A stretch of DNA of 64,000 nt from Beta vulgaris subsp. vulgaris (taxonomy: Eukaryota; Streptophyta; Magnoliopsida; Caryophyllales; Amaranthaceae), in NCBI RefSeq assembly GCF_026745355.1, contig NC_079202.1, forward strand, positions 31,616,702 through 31,680,701, written 5' to 3'. A program made the translations under genes and the position numbers. The notes below the pieces were generated by a model. The model made no database searches, had not been told where the DNA came from, and saw only the letters and a list, made by a program, of their open reading frames with translations. Of this stretch, positions 1-11,102 are shown piece after piece (within the stretch, counting starts at the first letter, position 1; every line of letters starts with the position of its first letter).

Positions 1-923
1 TGTATGGTCTAAAACAAGCACCAAAACAGTGGTATGACAAATTTCACCAAACCGTTACTTCTAATGGTTTTCTGGCAAATGATTCTAATACTTGTATTTA
101 TTTCAAATCTGATGAAGTTGGTTGTGTTTTCATATGTCTATATATGGATAATATGTTGATTTTTGGTACCAATATAGACATAGTGAATGCAACCAAGGCC
201 TTCCTAAATTATAGGTAAGCCATATTTTATTCCTTTTACAAAGATTACTAGAATTGCATATTGGATGTCTTTAAATTAATTTCAATATATTGAGAAAAAG
301 TTAAGAAAGTTTAATAAATTTGATTGTACTCCTGTGAAGACCCCATATGATTCTAGTATTTATTTGAAAAAGAATAAGGGTAAAAGTGTCACTAGAATAA
401 TATGCAAAGATAATTAAAAGTGTAATGCTTTTGATGAATTAAACTCGACCTGATGTAGCATATTGCCTTAGTAGATTGAGAAGGTATACTCATAGTCCTA
501 ATCATGAGCATTGGAACGCTTTTATTAGAATATAAAAGTATCTTAAGACACTATCAATTGGGATTTGCATTATCTAATATCACCTTGTGCTCTTGAAGTA
601 TTTTGTGATGCCAATTGGGTGTTAGATAATGAAGAGATTCATTCTACTAGTGGTTATGTTTTTACTCTTGCTGGTGGTGCTATATCTTGAAAATCATTAA
701 AATAAACTTGTATTGCCAAATCTAGTATAGAATATTGAGTTTATTGCTTCAAAATTGGCAGGACACGAAGTTGAGTGGGTAAGGAGTTTATTTGCTTGTT
801 AATAGTCCATGTGGGGGAAGTATACTCCATCCGTTTTCATGTGTTGTGACTCACAAGCAGCAACATGGGTAGCAAATAATGAAGCTTATAATGGAAAGAG
901 AAGGCATATTCTCTTAAGACATG
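1..923 (+). pseudogene. Ty1/copia pol fragment (RT end and RNase H)
   Basis: The sequence enters inside a Copia reverse transcriptase with YGLKQAP near base 3, typical of RT fingers/palm. The catalytic box reads YMDN at 141-152 instead of YVDD, so the second catalytic Asp is lost. RNase H remnants follow: VFCDANW near 598, STSGYVFTLAGG near 645, then AATWVANNEAYNGKRRHI near 860-910. Stops and frameshifts lie between these blocks. The upstream RT, integrase and gag are outside the window. It is a dead element. It abuts copy A of a local repeat at 924, and I see no clean LTR or purine tract at that join. The family call is firm and the 3' border is uncertain. Confidence 0.85.
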
Positions 924-1364
924 TGTAGGCGTGAATTTTTAATTCCTTTAATGCCTACACACGGTGTGAGCGCCTTTATTTGACAACCTCGTTGTTAAGG
1001 TTTTATTAAAAATATGTTTTGAAGTCGCCAACAATTCTTTATAGGAAGAATCATAAACCTAATTGGCTATTAAAATGGAAGGAACATCTTAGGGACTTAT
1101 CCAATGCAGATTTCCCCATCGTGACTCCATAGATGGTCAAGAATCAAAATTTGAGTTCCTGGATGAGGGTGCAATATAATTAGGAACTATATTACCCATT
1201 GTTGGCATCTACTAAATACCAAGCCATTACATATTTTATGCAAAAGAATAATCAAAAAACGTTTTGAGCACCCTAAACATAATTAATGTAGGTTGGTTCA
1301 GGAAACATATAAAAAGACTAAATTTTAGTGGTATGTTACTAGAAAATCAAATTACAAGGTTCCT
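924..1364 (+). repeat. Duplicated segment, copy A part 1
   Basis: This non-coding stretch is homologous to 56258-56696. Both start TGTAGGC and share long blocks such as TTTTATTAAAAATATGTTTT and GGTATGTTACTAGA, with scattered substitutions. It is the left end of a repeat whose later parts in copy A lie at 39249-39598, 39831-40162, 47108-47385 and 51880-52150. No coding potential is seen. It could be part of an LTR, because the start TG follows a Copia RNase H, but no matching end was found. Confidence 0.8.
1348..1364 (+). repeat. Target-site duplication of LINE-A (left copy)
   Basis: caaattacaaggttcct is repeated exactly at 6377-6393, directly after a 16-A tail. Copy B at 56680-56696 has the site once (one mismatch), which is the empty site. 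This proves insertion by target-primed reverse transcription and fixes both ends of LINE-A. Confidence 0.93.
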
Positions 1365-1389
1365 ATTAAAATTGATCTTGAAGATATAT

Positions 1390-1954
1390 AGTCTAAGATT
1401 GATTTTTGGGGTTCTTCTGTGGTGGGATATGTAGATGGTGCTAATCCACATGTAACAGTTATGGATGGATTTTGTAGGAGTGGAGGAATGAGGGGGTTGA
1501 TAAAGTAGCACTGCTTAAATTTGGAGTCTATTTGATTAGATTTAAATCAATGGAAAAGAGAGATTTGGTTTTAACTAGAGGTATGCATTTTTTTGATAAA
1601 AAGCGTATGTTTCTTAAGGCCTGGTCCCCTGATATGGAGGTTCATAAAGATGATTTCAAGGTTGTTCCTACTTGGGTGACACTGATGCTTGATTTCAAAT
1701 ACTGGGGTGAAAAGAGCTCTTTTAATATTTTTGGTGGGTTGGGCAAACCTGTAAAAGTTGATTTGGCTACTAGGAATAGAGATAGACTAGGATTTGCTAG
1801 TATCTTACTTGAAATACATATTGATCATGAATTCCGAGATCAAATAGCTTTCATCAATGAAAATGGCTTTGAGGTTTATGTGGATGTTGAGTATGAATGG
1901 AAACCTATTTAATGTACTAAGTGTAATTTGATGGGTCATTATGAGAAGGATTGC
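1390..1954 (+). pseudogene. LINE-A ORF1 remnant (DUF4283 plus CCHC knuckle)
   Basis: A nucleic-acid-binding ORF1 protein of plant L1 elements. The long open part is 1532-1912. Visible blocks are RFKSMEKRDLVL, AWSPDMEVHKDD, PTWVTLMLDFKYWGEKS and YVDVEYEWKPI, aligning with VVRFQSIEKRDMVL and GFKYWGEQC in the minus-strand ORF1 at 38361-38909. The frame stops at 1910-1912, then a CCHC knuckle (CTKCNLMGHYEKDC, 1913-1954) follows in the same frame, so the stop is a point lesion. In the element it would coat LINE RNA. The N-terminus is absent through truncation. Its nearest relative in the window is LINE-B. Confidence 0.85.
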
Positions 1955-2052
1955 AGGAAGGTGGTGGAGAAGGCTAAAACTAAGCAGGTGTGGGTTCCTA
2001 AGGATGTTGCTAAGGCCCCTGTAGAACTGACAGTAGGGGTGGGGGTGATGAT

Positions 2053-3138
2053 GTGTTTGTGAGCCCTAGTAAAGTTGTTAAATATGTTGCTCCAAATGTT
2101 TCTGAGGTGGAAGTGGCTAATGTTTTTGCTTCTTTGTCTGCAAATGAAGCAATTAATCTGGTTGATTTGCCTGAAAAGGAGGTTGTGAATGATATGAATG
2201 TGAGTGTGCCTATTTCAGATGCTAGTGAGGAATTGGACAAGGGGGTGGAAATCTCCCTATCCCTAATGGATAGAGTTGTGGTGTGGAATGTTAGAGGGGT
2301 AAACAGCCTGCAGAAACAACATAGTGTTAGGAATTTTCTTAACACTCAATCTCTGGGTTTAGTTTGCCTCTTGGAGACTAAGGTGAAGCCTATTTCAGAT
2401 GCTAGTGAGGAGCTGGACAAGGGGGTGGAAATCTCCCAATCCCTAATGGATAGAGTTGTGGTGTGGAATGTTAGAGGGATAAACAGCCTGCAGAAACAAC
2501 ATAGTGTTAGGAATTTTCTTAACACTGAATCTCTGGGTTTAGTTTGCCTCTTGGAGACTAAGGTGAAGCCTAGAAATATGGGTGCACTTTATACTAATGT
2601 TTTCCGGGGTTGGTGTTTTACTTCTAATCCCAGTTTTCACAATGGTGGGAGAATTGTGGTTGCTTGGAATCCCCTATCTTTTTCTGTTGATTTTGGCAAA
2701 ATGACTAGTCAGTTTGTGCATTGTGTTGTAACTCCTGTTCAAAATAGGAATTATGGTTTCAGATGCAGCTTTGTTTATGCTTTTAATGATGCCATTAGTA
2801 GAGAGCCTTTGGTTGGATTTGGTGGAGCTTCCTAGCATGAACAATAATCCCTGGATGGTGGTTGGTGATTTCAATTGTGTTATGCATTTAGATGAAAGGA
2901 TTGGTTCTTTGGTCTCTAGTAGGGAAATTGAAGCTTTCAGAAAGTGTGTTTTTGATTGTGGTTTGAGTGATCTCAAAGGAGTGGGGCAGTCGTTCTTCAC
3001 TTGGAGTAATAAGCAGCAGGGTTTTGATAGGGTGTTCTTTAAATTGGATAGGGTTCTTATAGGTGGATCTTGGTGTGATATTTTTCCTGATGCAGAAGTA
3101 AGATTCATCCATGAAGGGAATTTTGACCACACTCCTAT
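2053..3138 (+). pseudogene. LINE-A ORF2 endonuclease domain
   Basis: Apurinic-like endonuclease of plant L1 ORF2, which nicks target DNA to prime reverse transcription. The domain begins near MDRVVVWNVRG (2266), repeated once by a 180-bp duplication, then LLETKVKPRN, NGGRIVVAWNP, a frameshift near 2760-2830, VVGDFNCVMHLDERIGS near 2860, FFTWSNKQQG and FDHTPI at the end. GDFN and DHTP are standard endonuclease blocks. The frame is cut at 3138 by a hAT MITE and resumes at 3552, where removing the insert and one duplication copy gives a continuing frame. Two start modules and the frameshift make it non-functional. Confidence 0.88.
2209..2568 (+). repeat. In-frame 180-bp tandem duplication in LINE-A endonuclease
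   Basis: 2209-2388 is repeated at 2389-2568 with only a few substitutions. The 180-bp period is 60 codons, so the frame stays open across both units. Each unit contains the endonuclease N-terminus with WNVRG and LLETKVK, the residues that begin the catalytic fold. The near identity indicates an event younger than the general decay of the element. Confidence 0.93.
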
Positions 3139-3543
3139 TAAGGATGGAAATGGGTGATGGATCACCCATCACCCGTTTAACCCGGTTTTTTAAATGGATG
3201 AAAAACCCGATTTAAATGGATGGAAAGCGGGTGGTGGGTGAGAATTTTTTCACCCGTCACCCGATCCATCACCCGTTTAACCTCCAACCCATCATCCATT
3301 TATTAAGTTGTACATGTAAACTTACTTACTTTTTATATTTTTGATAGAAATATTTTATATCATGTATATCATATCACAAATTTCACTAGAAAATATACTA
3401 AATGGTTTCACCCGTTTATCACCCGACCCACCCGTTTCACCCGGTGGGTGACGGATACATGGATGCGGGTGGAGCGGGTGGATGCGGGTGACGGATGCGG
3501 GTGATGCTCCACCCGCCCCGAATCCCATCCATTTCCATCCCTA
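3139..3543. mobile_element. hAT-type MITE in LINE-A
   Basis: A 405-bp element with terminal inverted repeats TAAGGATGGAAATGG (left) and TAGGGATGGAAATGG (right, complement). It is flanked by an 8-bp duplication actcctat at 3131-3138 and 3544-3551. The 8-bp duplication and TAGGGATGG ends are hAT hallmarks. The inside is rich in CACCCG/CGGGTG motifs (subterminal repeats) around an AT-rich centre and codes for nothing. ORFs called across it are artefacts. It must have moved with a transposase supplied elsewhere. Confidence 0.92.
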
Positions 3544-3551
3544 ACTCCTAT

Positions 3552-6240
3552 GTCTATTAGGTTTCTTCAAGATGTATAATCTAGGAGGAGGCCTTTTAGA
3601 TATTTCAGGGTTTGAAAAGATTTGGAAGGTTATGATAAGGCTATTATTGAAATCTGGAATGGTCATGTTTCTGGTTCCAAGATGTATTCTGCTGTGTCTA
3701 AATTGAAAGCTACAAAACAGGCTATTAAAAGGCTTGTTCATGGCTCTATGGATATACAGTCTCAAGATGCAGTGGCTTTGAAGGAATTGATGGACTGTCA
3801 ACAGCAACTGTAGGTAGATATTCACAATACTGATATGAGAAATCAAGAGCAGATAGCTGCAGATAATTGCAAGAGAGTGTATAAGAAATATGTTGAGTTT
3901 TGAGACAAAGAACTAGAGCTGCTTGGATTAAAGCCGGAGATGATAGTACTAGACAATTTCATCAAGCTATCAAGCAAAGAAGGTTACAAAATAATGTGTA
4001 TAGTATATGTGATAAAGAGGGAAATTGGGTTGATAATCCTGATCAGATTCATCATGCTTTTTTGGACTATTATTTGCAACTATTGGGTTCTGCCATGGTG
4101 GATAGAAAGCCTGTTGTTCAGCAAATTGTGGATCTTGGCCCTTGTGTAGCTGTTGATGATCATGATGGTCCCACTGCTCCTGTTTCTCCAGAAGAAGTGA
4201 AGAAAGCTATTTTCTCCATCCCAGGAGATAAATCACCTGGGAGTGATGTCTTTGGCTCTTATTTTTCCAGAGATAATTGGGAGGTGATTAGTGTTCAGGT
4301 AACCCAAGCTATTACTTCTTTTTTTCATAGTGATAAAATTCTGAGAGAGATTAATGCTACTGTTTTAACCCTTACTCCTAAATGTAAGGCTCCTAATTCA
4401 TTCATTGATTTTGGACCAATAGCTTGCTGTAATGTGATTTATAAAGTTATCTTTAAAATTCTGTGTATGAGATTAAATTGTATTATGCCTAAGCTCATTT
4501 CTGAAAATCAAGGGGCTTTCATCAAGGGTAGGAATATTGTAAGTATTATTATGATATGCCAGGATTTGTTGAGAGGTCATGGGGGAAGAGTTGCAGGCCT
4601 AGTTGTATGATCAAGATGGATATGAGGAAAGCATATGACACTATTGACTGGTCCTTTGTGAGAGAGATGCTGGTATGTTTGAAGTTTCCTCTGAAATTCA
4701 TTGATCTGGTGATGACTTGTGTTACTAGGACAAGATGCTCTTTAATGATTAATGGTAATTATTTTGGTTTTTTTTAGCCTAAGAGGGGGTTAAGACAAGG
4801 TGATCCTATCTCACCTTTGTTGTTTGTGATTTGTATGGAGTACATGTCCAGGATTATGAAGTTTAAGGAGATGAAGAGTGGTTTCAACTTCCATCCTAGG
4901 TGCAAATCCATTCAGCTTAATCATCTTGTTTTTGCTGATGATGTGTTGCTTTTTTTTTGTAAAGGAGAGTTTGTGTCCATTTATCTACTCTTGTAAGGTT
5001 TTAAGCTATTTTCAGACTCCTCTGGCTTGTGTGTGAATAAAAACAAAACTCTTGTTTATACAGCTGGTATGATGGAAGATGAGATGTGTCTGATTTCACT
5101 CTAGGTTCTCTCCCTTTCACATATCTAGGGATACATATTTGCTCTGCAAGTATCAATAATGGAGAATGTTAGGTTATTTGTGATAAAATGGTTAGCAAGA
5201 TCAGAATTTGGAGCTCTAGAAATCTTTCCTATGCAGCTAGAGTCCAATTGGTTAATTCTGTCTTGATGAGTCTTCACATATATTGGGGCCAGATTATTGT
5301 TATACCTAAAGGTGTGATTTAGAAGATTATGGAGGTATGTAGATCCTTTTTGTGGAGTGGTGAATATTTTAGTTCAAAGCCAGGTAATGTAGATTGGAAG
5401 CAAACCTGTTTGCCTAGAAAGGCTGGTGGTCTTGGTTTCAGAAAAATTGACTGCTGGAATAAAGCAGCTCTTGGTAAGCTTGTTTGGGCAATTGCAAAGA
5501 AAGAAGACTCTCTTTGGATAAGATGGATCAATGCATTGTATATCAAGAATGATGATTGGTGAGAGTACAAACCTCTTAGAAATGCTAGTTGGTATTGGAA
5601 GTATATTTGTGATATAAAGGAGCAAATGAAAACTAATATCTCTGTTTTTGTTCTTATGCAGCTTCATACATACCAGATCAGGAATATCTATAAGCTTATT
5701 GTGGGTGGAAATCCAAGATGCTTCTAGGATAAGTCTGTGTGGTGTAAATTAGCTATTCTAAAGCATAATTTTGTGTGTTGGATGGCTGTCCATAATAGAT
5801 TATACACTAGAGATAGATTGCTAAAGTAGGGTGTACTTGATGTTGCTCATTGCCCTATATATATGCCAGAATTGTGATAAATCACACTGTCATCTTTTGT
5901 TCCAGTGTGTCTTCAGTGTTAGATTGATTCAATTAGTGTTGAGCTGGCTCAAGATTAGATGAGTTGATAAATCTTAGATGAACTGGTACAAATGGCTTGG
6001 GAGGAGTAGATGCTCACAGTTTCAAAGGAAAGTGTATACTGCTACTTTTAATGCTAATGTTTATGCTGTTTGGTTTGTTAGAAATGAAGCTGTGTGGAAT
6101 GTTATAGTTAAAACTCCAGCTTGTGTTTTTAATAGGATCAAAAGTGATGTAATTTGCAGAATCAATGCTCATTTACCTGTTAGATTGAGTAGTGATGATA
6201 GGTCATGGTGGGACACTTTATTTAATGTTGTGTAACTCTT
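3552..6240 (+). pseudogene. LINE-A ORF2 reverse transcriptase and C-terminal region
   Basis: Copies LINE RNA into DNA. After the endonuclease end comes a linker (TKQAIKRLVHGSMDIQ near 3710, RTRAAWIKAGDDSTRQFHQ near 3905). RT blocks follow: GDKSPGSDVF near 4230, ENQGAFIKGRN near 4503, KMDMRKAYDTIDW near 4615, [14 protein letters not shown] near 4788 and catalytic FADD at 4931-4942. The zinc-finger RVT region starts near 5330 (FLWSG, PRKAGGLGFRK, WNKAALGKLVW) and ends near 6235. Frameshifts occur near 4600, 5100 and 5870, with stops at 4777 and 5562. No RNase H follows, unlike LINE-C. The 3' UTR runs to the poly(A) at 6361. Confidence 0.9.
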
Positions 6241-6646
6241 TTGAGTAGTTTCTATCAGTTTCAATGTGATGAAGAGTCCAACTTAGTTAGTTTGTTCAGA
6301 GCATGGAGGTTTTAGGGTGTATGCCTTATCTTTGAGCTTATAATATTTTCTTACTTGTTCAAAAAAAAAAAAAAAACAAATTACAAGGTTCCTGTTTTTT
6401 GCTAAGTAAGATTAGTATAACAAGCAAAACACTAATACATACAAAAACTAACCTAGGAGAGCAAACCAACTAGATTGGACCCCTCCACACTAGGCTAGCC
6501 ACAACTATTCCGCTATTTACATTCTATACAGATTTTTGCTTTACATTTTCCCAACAAATAACATCTTTACTAGATATCTTCCTAGGTAAAACATTAGAAA
6601 CTCTGATGACTATACACTGCCGAATCATTATAGACACTTTCTCAGG

Positions 6647-7607
6647 TCACCACACCACCATATTCCATACAACCTGATCTCGTGCCCACCATACATAGTA
6701 GACAGTTGTTGTAAGCACATCTGCTTGAACTTGCTTCTGCATTTTAGACTTGGTACATCTTCTATTCAGGAACAACAGGAGTCTAGCTAATTGATCCAGA
6801 GTAGTCTTGATCCCCAGCCAACCATGTACATAATTCGGGATCCTGCTTACATATAAACACTGAAAGAACAGATGTTGGTGGCTCTCAATGTGAGCACAAC
6901 AGAATTTGCACTGCATATGTGAGATGTATCCCATTTGGCCTAATCTTTCTGTTGTCTCAAGCCTCTCATGAATAGCAAGCCAACTTATGACTATATGTTT
7001 TGGAATTTCCAGTCTGTTCCAAATAGCTTTATCCCAATAAACTTTCTCCTTATCCCCTATAATTTTATTATACACCTCTTTCACCTTGAAGTGAGTTATA
7101 CTTTGTATCTCAGTCTTAGAATAGTGATCTTTCATGCCCTCTTTAACACTGCAAAGCTGTTTCCAATACCATGAGCTATTCTTTGGCGAAGTATAACTCC
7201 ACCACTCCTCATTTTTCACATAGTCTGCATACACCAACTTAATCCAACAAGTTATCTTGCTTTATAGCAATATCCCACACATACTTAGCTAATGCTGCTT
7301 TGTTCCACTCCTTGATGCATCTGAACCCAAGACCACCAGCTGACTTTGGAATACAAACTTGCTCCAATTTGATATTCCCTAAAGTTGAACTGAAATAGGA
7401 ACTAGACCATAGAAATGCCCTGCATATCTTCTCTATATCTTTCAGGACCGTGTTAGGGATCATAAAAACTTGAGCCCAATATATGTGAATACTCATTAAA
7501 ACGGAATTTATCAACTGGACTATGTCTGCATATGAAATATTTCTAACTACTCCACATCTTGATTCTAGCAAACATCTTTGCAAGGAGGTTTTCACATTCA
7601 GCAACAC
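6647..7607 (-). pseudogene. LINE-B ORF2 C-terminal region (zinc-finger RVT)
   Basis: Two adjoining open stretches (7607-7239 and 7237-6647) hold IEKICRAFLWSSSYFSS, IPKSAGGLGFRCIKEWNKAA, then WNRLEIPKHIVISWLA, CKFCCAHIESHQHLFFQC and VYYVWWARDQVVWN. This is the zf-RVT region at the end of plant L1 ORF2, with the Cys/His cluster CKFC-H-H-C visible. It lines up block by block with LINE-A 5330-6235. One stop separates the two stretches. It follows the RT directly on the minus strand. Confidence 0.87.
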
Positions 7608-8360
7608 CTATTCTGCTAGCACAAATGGGTACCCCTAGGTACTTGAAAGGCATACTACTATGATTGAAACCTGAAACCTCCTTCATTCTTTGAATTACTG
7701 CCCCTTCTACATTTGCATTGTAGAAAGCTGGTTTCTTTTCATTCACACACAAGCCTGATGACTGAGAGAATAGCTTGAAAGTATGCAGTAACATGTAGAT
7801 TGATTGAAACTCACCTCCACAACAAAGTATAATATCATCAGCAAATGCTAGGTGAGTCAACTTTAGGGCTTTACATCTTGAGTGATACTGAAAGGCCCTA
7901 AAATCACACAACCTCATTATTATCCTTGATAGATACTCCATACATATGACAAACAGCAGAGGTGAAATAGGATCTCCCTGCCTAAGCCCTCTCTTAGAAG
8001 CAAGAGTGCCATTTATCATCAAAGAGAATCTTGGAGTCCTAAAATTCATTACTAAATGGATAAACTTGCTAGGGAACCCCAGTTCTATCATCATTTCATG
8101 CAAGAAATTTCAATCAATAGTGTCATAGGCCTTTTTCATGTCTAATTTCGTTAGACATCTAGGCTTGACACTCTTCCTCCCATAAAACCACACAAGATCT
8201 TGACACATCATTACATTGTAGATTATATACATGTTCTGAACAAAAGCACCTTGATTTTCTGCTATATTATCAGGTAATATAATTTTTAATATGTTACACA
8301 TCACCTTTGTTATGCATTTGTAAATCACATTACAACATGCAATAGGTCTAAATTAAACCA
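7543..8360 (-). pseudogene. LINE-B ORF2 reverse transcriptase
   Basis: Catalytic core of the L1 RT. Reading down the minus strand: CITKVMCNILKIILPD, AENQGAFVQN, TKLDMKKAYDTID (ends near 8110), a one-base frameshift, [45 protein letters not shown] with FADD at 7834-7845, and FKYLGVPICASRIG. The catalytic Asp pair is intact. Frameshifts near 8106, 8400 and 7600 inactivate it. The sequence is close to LINE-A RT and more distant from LINE-C. Confidence 0.88.
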
Positions 8361-8369
8361 CACTTCCAG

Positions 8370-9116
8370 GCCAATAAACTTTAGGAACCAAAGTTAAAAA
8401 TGGTAGTGTTTACTTCTGTTAGCAGTTTACCTATATTGAAATAATTGAGAATGGCTTGTGTTACCTCTTCACCAACAATGTGACAGGCATCCTTGAAGAA
8501 ATGAGCACCAAACCTAGCAGGCCCAGGTGCCTTATTACCCTCAATTGAAAAAAATTGCCTTCTTCACCTCTTCTCTTGTAAACTCAGCTTCAAGTATTGC
8601 AGTATGCTCTGCATTTATATTGGGACCCTTCTCAATGGTTTCCTTCTTCACATGAATATTCCCCTCCATAGTACTACCAAGTAGCTTTTGGTAATACCTT
8701 AGAAAATTGTCATTCACCTCCTACACACTATCCAGCCACTTATTATTTTCATCATTTATAGCATAGATGGTATTTTTCAACCTTCTAGCTTTTATAGACT
8801 GAGGAAAATTTGCACTATTTTCATCTCCTCCTTTGCACCAAACCATTTTGGCTTCTTTAGAAAGGAAAGACAGATACTGTTTATGAATTTTTTTATACTC
8901 ATAACCTGCTTCTCTTTCTTTGTCAGCTAGCTCAAGGTCTCCAGGCTGAAGGTGAAGCTGAGCTTGTAAAGCAGTGAACCCTTTTAGAGCATCAAGCTCG
9001 TTACATTGAATCTCATCAAAACCTTCCTTGTTCAACTTTTTGAGTGCCACTTTTGTGTTCTTCAACGTCTGCACCACCTGATACATAGGAGTGCCAGTCT
9101 TATTTATATTCCAAGC
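8370..9116 (-). pseudogene. LINE-B ORF2 linker between endonuclease and RT
   Basis: The main open part (9086-8721) reads MYQVVQTLKNTKVALKKLN, EGFDEIQCNELDALK and MVWCKGGDENSANFPQSIKARRLKN, matching LINE-A YSAVSKLKATKQAIKRL and KAGDDSTRQFHQAIKQRRLQN. It starts at AWNINKTGTPMYQ (near 9115), the point where the endonuclease would end. Everything upstream is replaced by the SIRE LTR. RT-upstream motifs continue with frameshifts to about 8370. Confidence 0.82.
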
Positions 9117-10610
9117 TGTTGTATAATATGAGCACTATACGAGGGGGGGGTGAATTATAGTGAGAGAATAAGCTATACTTTTTCGGAATTAAAAGTAAAC
9201 TTGGGAACAAACAATGGGAACACGAGAGATTTAGCAGGAAAAACTTCCTAGGCCTAGTAGGAAGAAACAACCTCGACCACAAGGGATTTTAAACAACTTT
9301 CCACTATAATAGGCCAAAACAACTCTGATTACAACCTATTACTTTTCTCTCGATTCTCAACTTAAGTCACTCAACTCAAGTTCCCAACGACAGTTCCCAC
9401 AACTGACGTTCCTCTCAAACTTCACTCGAAGTTCCTTTCTCTTTCTCTTGCTTCACTCAAAGCTTTCACACTTACAAGAGTTCACTCAAACCCTTTTCTC
9501 AAAAATACACTTTGTAAAACAATGGAAGAGTAATAAACTCGATTAATGTAAGTATGAATTCTCTTAAGGAAAAGGCACTGACTCTTTAGATAACTAAGAC
9601 AAATTAGCTAAGTCAGACACAATTGTTCTAAGAATTAGGCGCCTATTTATAGACAATTAAGACAAGACATGTTTCCACTAATTAACCATTATCACATGAT
9701 CTCCATGATTTTAATTATATTAAATTAAATTAAATATTCCATGCAAGTAAATACCCACTAATCCACTACTTCACTTATAAGAAGCAGTAACATATTACGT
9801 GTTTTACAAAACTTGAGAATAATTAAACTTATTTAATTAATTAAATACTTGGAGGATAATTAACTAAGCCACTAAATCCACTAACTACAAAAACGTGTAG
9901 CAGTAACTTTAGGCGTGTAGTCAATTTTTAGGAAATAAATAAATTATTTACTTTAGCTAGTTTTTAGGAAAATATCTTTTTAAAATAATTTAATAAAACG
10001 AAAAACATTTTATATTTTAAAACCGAAATCTTTAAAAACCGGAAATATATTATATTTTGAAACAAAATATTTTAAATAAAATAGAAAAGATAAAAAGATA
10101 AGATTTGAAAATCGTTAATTAAAATCAGAAAATCTTTTAAAATCTTTTCCTAACAAACTTAAATAAATTCCTAAAATAGTGGATCTTAGTTAAAACAACC
10201 CAAAAACTCTAACAACATATTGGGCGCATACTTAAGTTAGGCGCACAACTTTAAGACTCTTAGGTGTTCCTAACAGTTTTTAAATCTTGTTCCCTAACTT
10301 GTTCCTAATAGTGCCAGGTCTGTTCCTTTCATGGGAACAGAACCAAGTTCCTTTGAGAATTCACCACGAACTTAATTAAGCTTTTAATCAACCTTAACAT
10401 GAAGATAATAAATACACCAATGTATTCTAATCTTCATTCCATGCTTGATTCTTCATCACTCGAACATCTTTACTTCGATCTTGATTAATTCTCCTTTTAA
10501 TCTTCAATCAAGTATTCTCTTAGCTCGAGAATGAATTACCTTGCAACAACATAAATAAAATATACTATGTCTTTTGTGGTTAGGTCATCTTCAAAACTCA
10601 AGGGTCAACA
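9117..10610 (-). repeat. SIRE 3' LTR
   Basis: About 1.5 kb, starting TGTTG at 9117 and ending CAACA at 10610 on the plus strand, so the ends form the usual TG..CA inverted pair. The right end abuts a purine tract (10611-10625). The left end abuts LINE-B. It includes a run of eight Cs (complement) near 9147 and an AT-rich centre with no ORFs of interest. The partner LTR is missing, so age cannot be read. The left border is inferred from the TG/CA ends and the LINE frame. Confidence 0.75.
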
Positions 10611-10625
10611 ATTTCCCCCTTTTTG
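10611..10625 (-). promoter_or_regulatory. SIRE polypurine tract
   Basis: On the minus strand this reads as an A-rich run, five Gs and AAAT, directly before the LTR start TGTTGACCC. That is the position and base content of a plus-strand primer. It fixes the LTR border at 10610. Confidence 0.8.
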
Positions 10626-11102
10626 AAGATGGCAACAAAAGGCATATATAAAGTCATATAAAACTTTTTTAACAAAGTATGCAACTAAGTCAAATTATTT
10701 ATTATAGACTCATTTAGACTCTTATTTTATTGTGTAAAGAACATAAAACCATGACAAAAAAAATTTACTCTGATTGCCTTTCACTTTCCCCCTTTGGCAT
10801 CTTCAAAAACATTAGTCCACGATTTCAAAAAGATGAATTTATCTACTAAAACACATCACACCACCAAACTTGTGAGAACAATTTGGTTAGTATAAGCAAA
10901 TAAAGCATTCAACTCTCAAAACCGCAATCCAAGAATATTAGCCATTCAATAGACGCACACATGCAAAAAGATTAAACTAGAATTATCAAATTAACAAGGT
11001 TCCATTGTAGCATGATTAATAAGGAAAGATAGAAAAGACAAAGATTAAAGAGTTCATGTTCCCAAAAAAAAACTAAACTAAGAAAGGTTTAAGGTTTAGG
11101 AG
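10626..11102 (-). other. SIRE spacer between env-like ORF and 3' LTR
   Basis: An AT-rich non-coding stretch. A second purine-rich block (minus strand of 10790-10805, including AAAGGGGGAAAGTG) resembles the polypurine tract and may be a second priming site. No gene is seen. Confidence 0.5.

Larger units (their letters stand above)
1365..6376 (+). mobile_element. LINE-A: 5'-truncated L1 non-LTR retrotransposon
   Basis: About 5.0 kb between 17-bp target duplications, ending in poly(A) at 6361-6376. Order: partial ORF1 (DUF4283 and CCHC knuckle), AP-endonuclease, reverse transcriptase with FADD at 4931-4942, zinc-finger RVT domain, short C-terminal tail without RNase H. The first residues resemble the interior of the ORF1 at 38361-38909, so the 5' UTR and ORF1 N-terminus are missing, as is usual for truncated L1 copies. 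Several stops and frameshifts make it inactive. A hAT MITE interrupts the endonuclease and a 180-bp tandem duplication lies in its N-terminus. Confidence 0.93.
6394..9116 (-). mobile_element. LINE-B, 3' portion (L1, minus strand)
   Basis: The 3' half of a second L1 of the same subfamily as LINE-A, in opposite orientation. Its 3' UTR (6394-6646) starts right at the LINE-A 3' target duplication with only a short T run (6395-6400), so its own duplication is not clear. It reads RT linker, RT and zinc-finger RVT, then stops abruptly at 9116 where a SIRE LTR starts. The 5' portion of the same element lies at 38286-39210. Endonuclease and ORF1 zinc knuckle are missing from both parts. Confidence 0.85.

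Noticed and set aside
924..1364. LTR of the Copia element at 1-923
   Set aside because: It begins TG after RNase H, but no purine tract precedes it, and copy B has no pol upstream; the evidence is too thin.
2674..3172. Minus-strand ORFs opposite the LINE-A endonuclease
   Set aside because: Shadows of the endonuclease and of the hAT MITE; the plus strand has the recognised blocks.
6394..6410. Target duplication for LINE-B
   Set aside because: Only a six-T run is seen and no matching flank was found near 39210, so LINE-B borders there are inferred, not proven.
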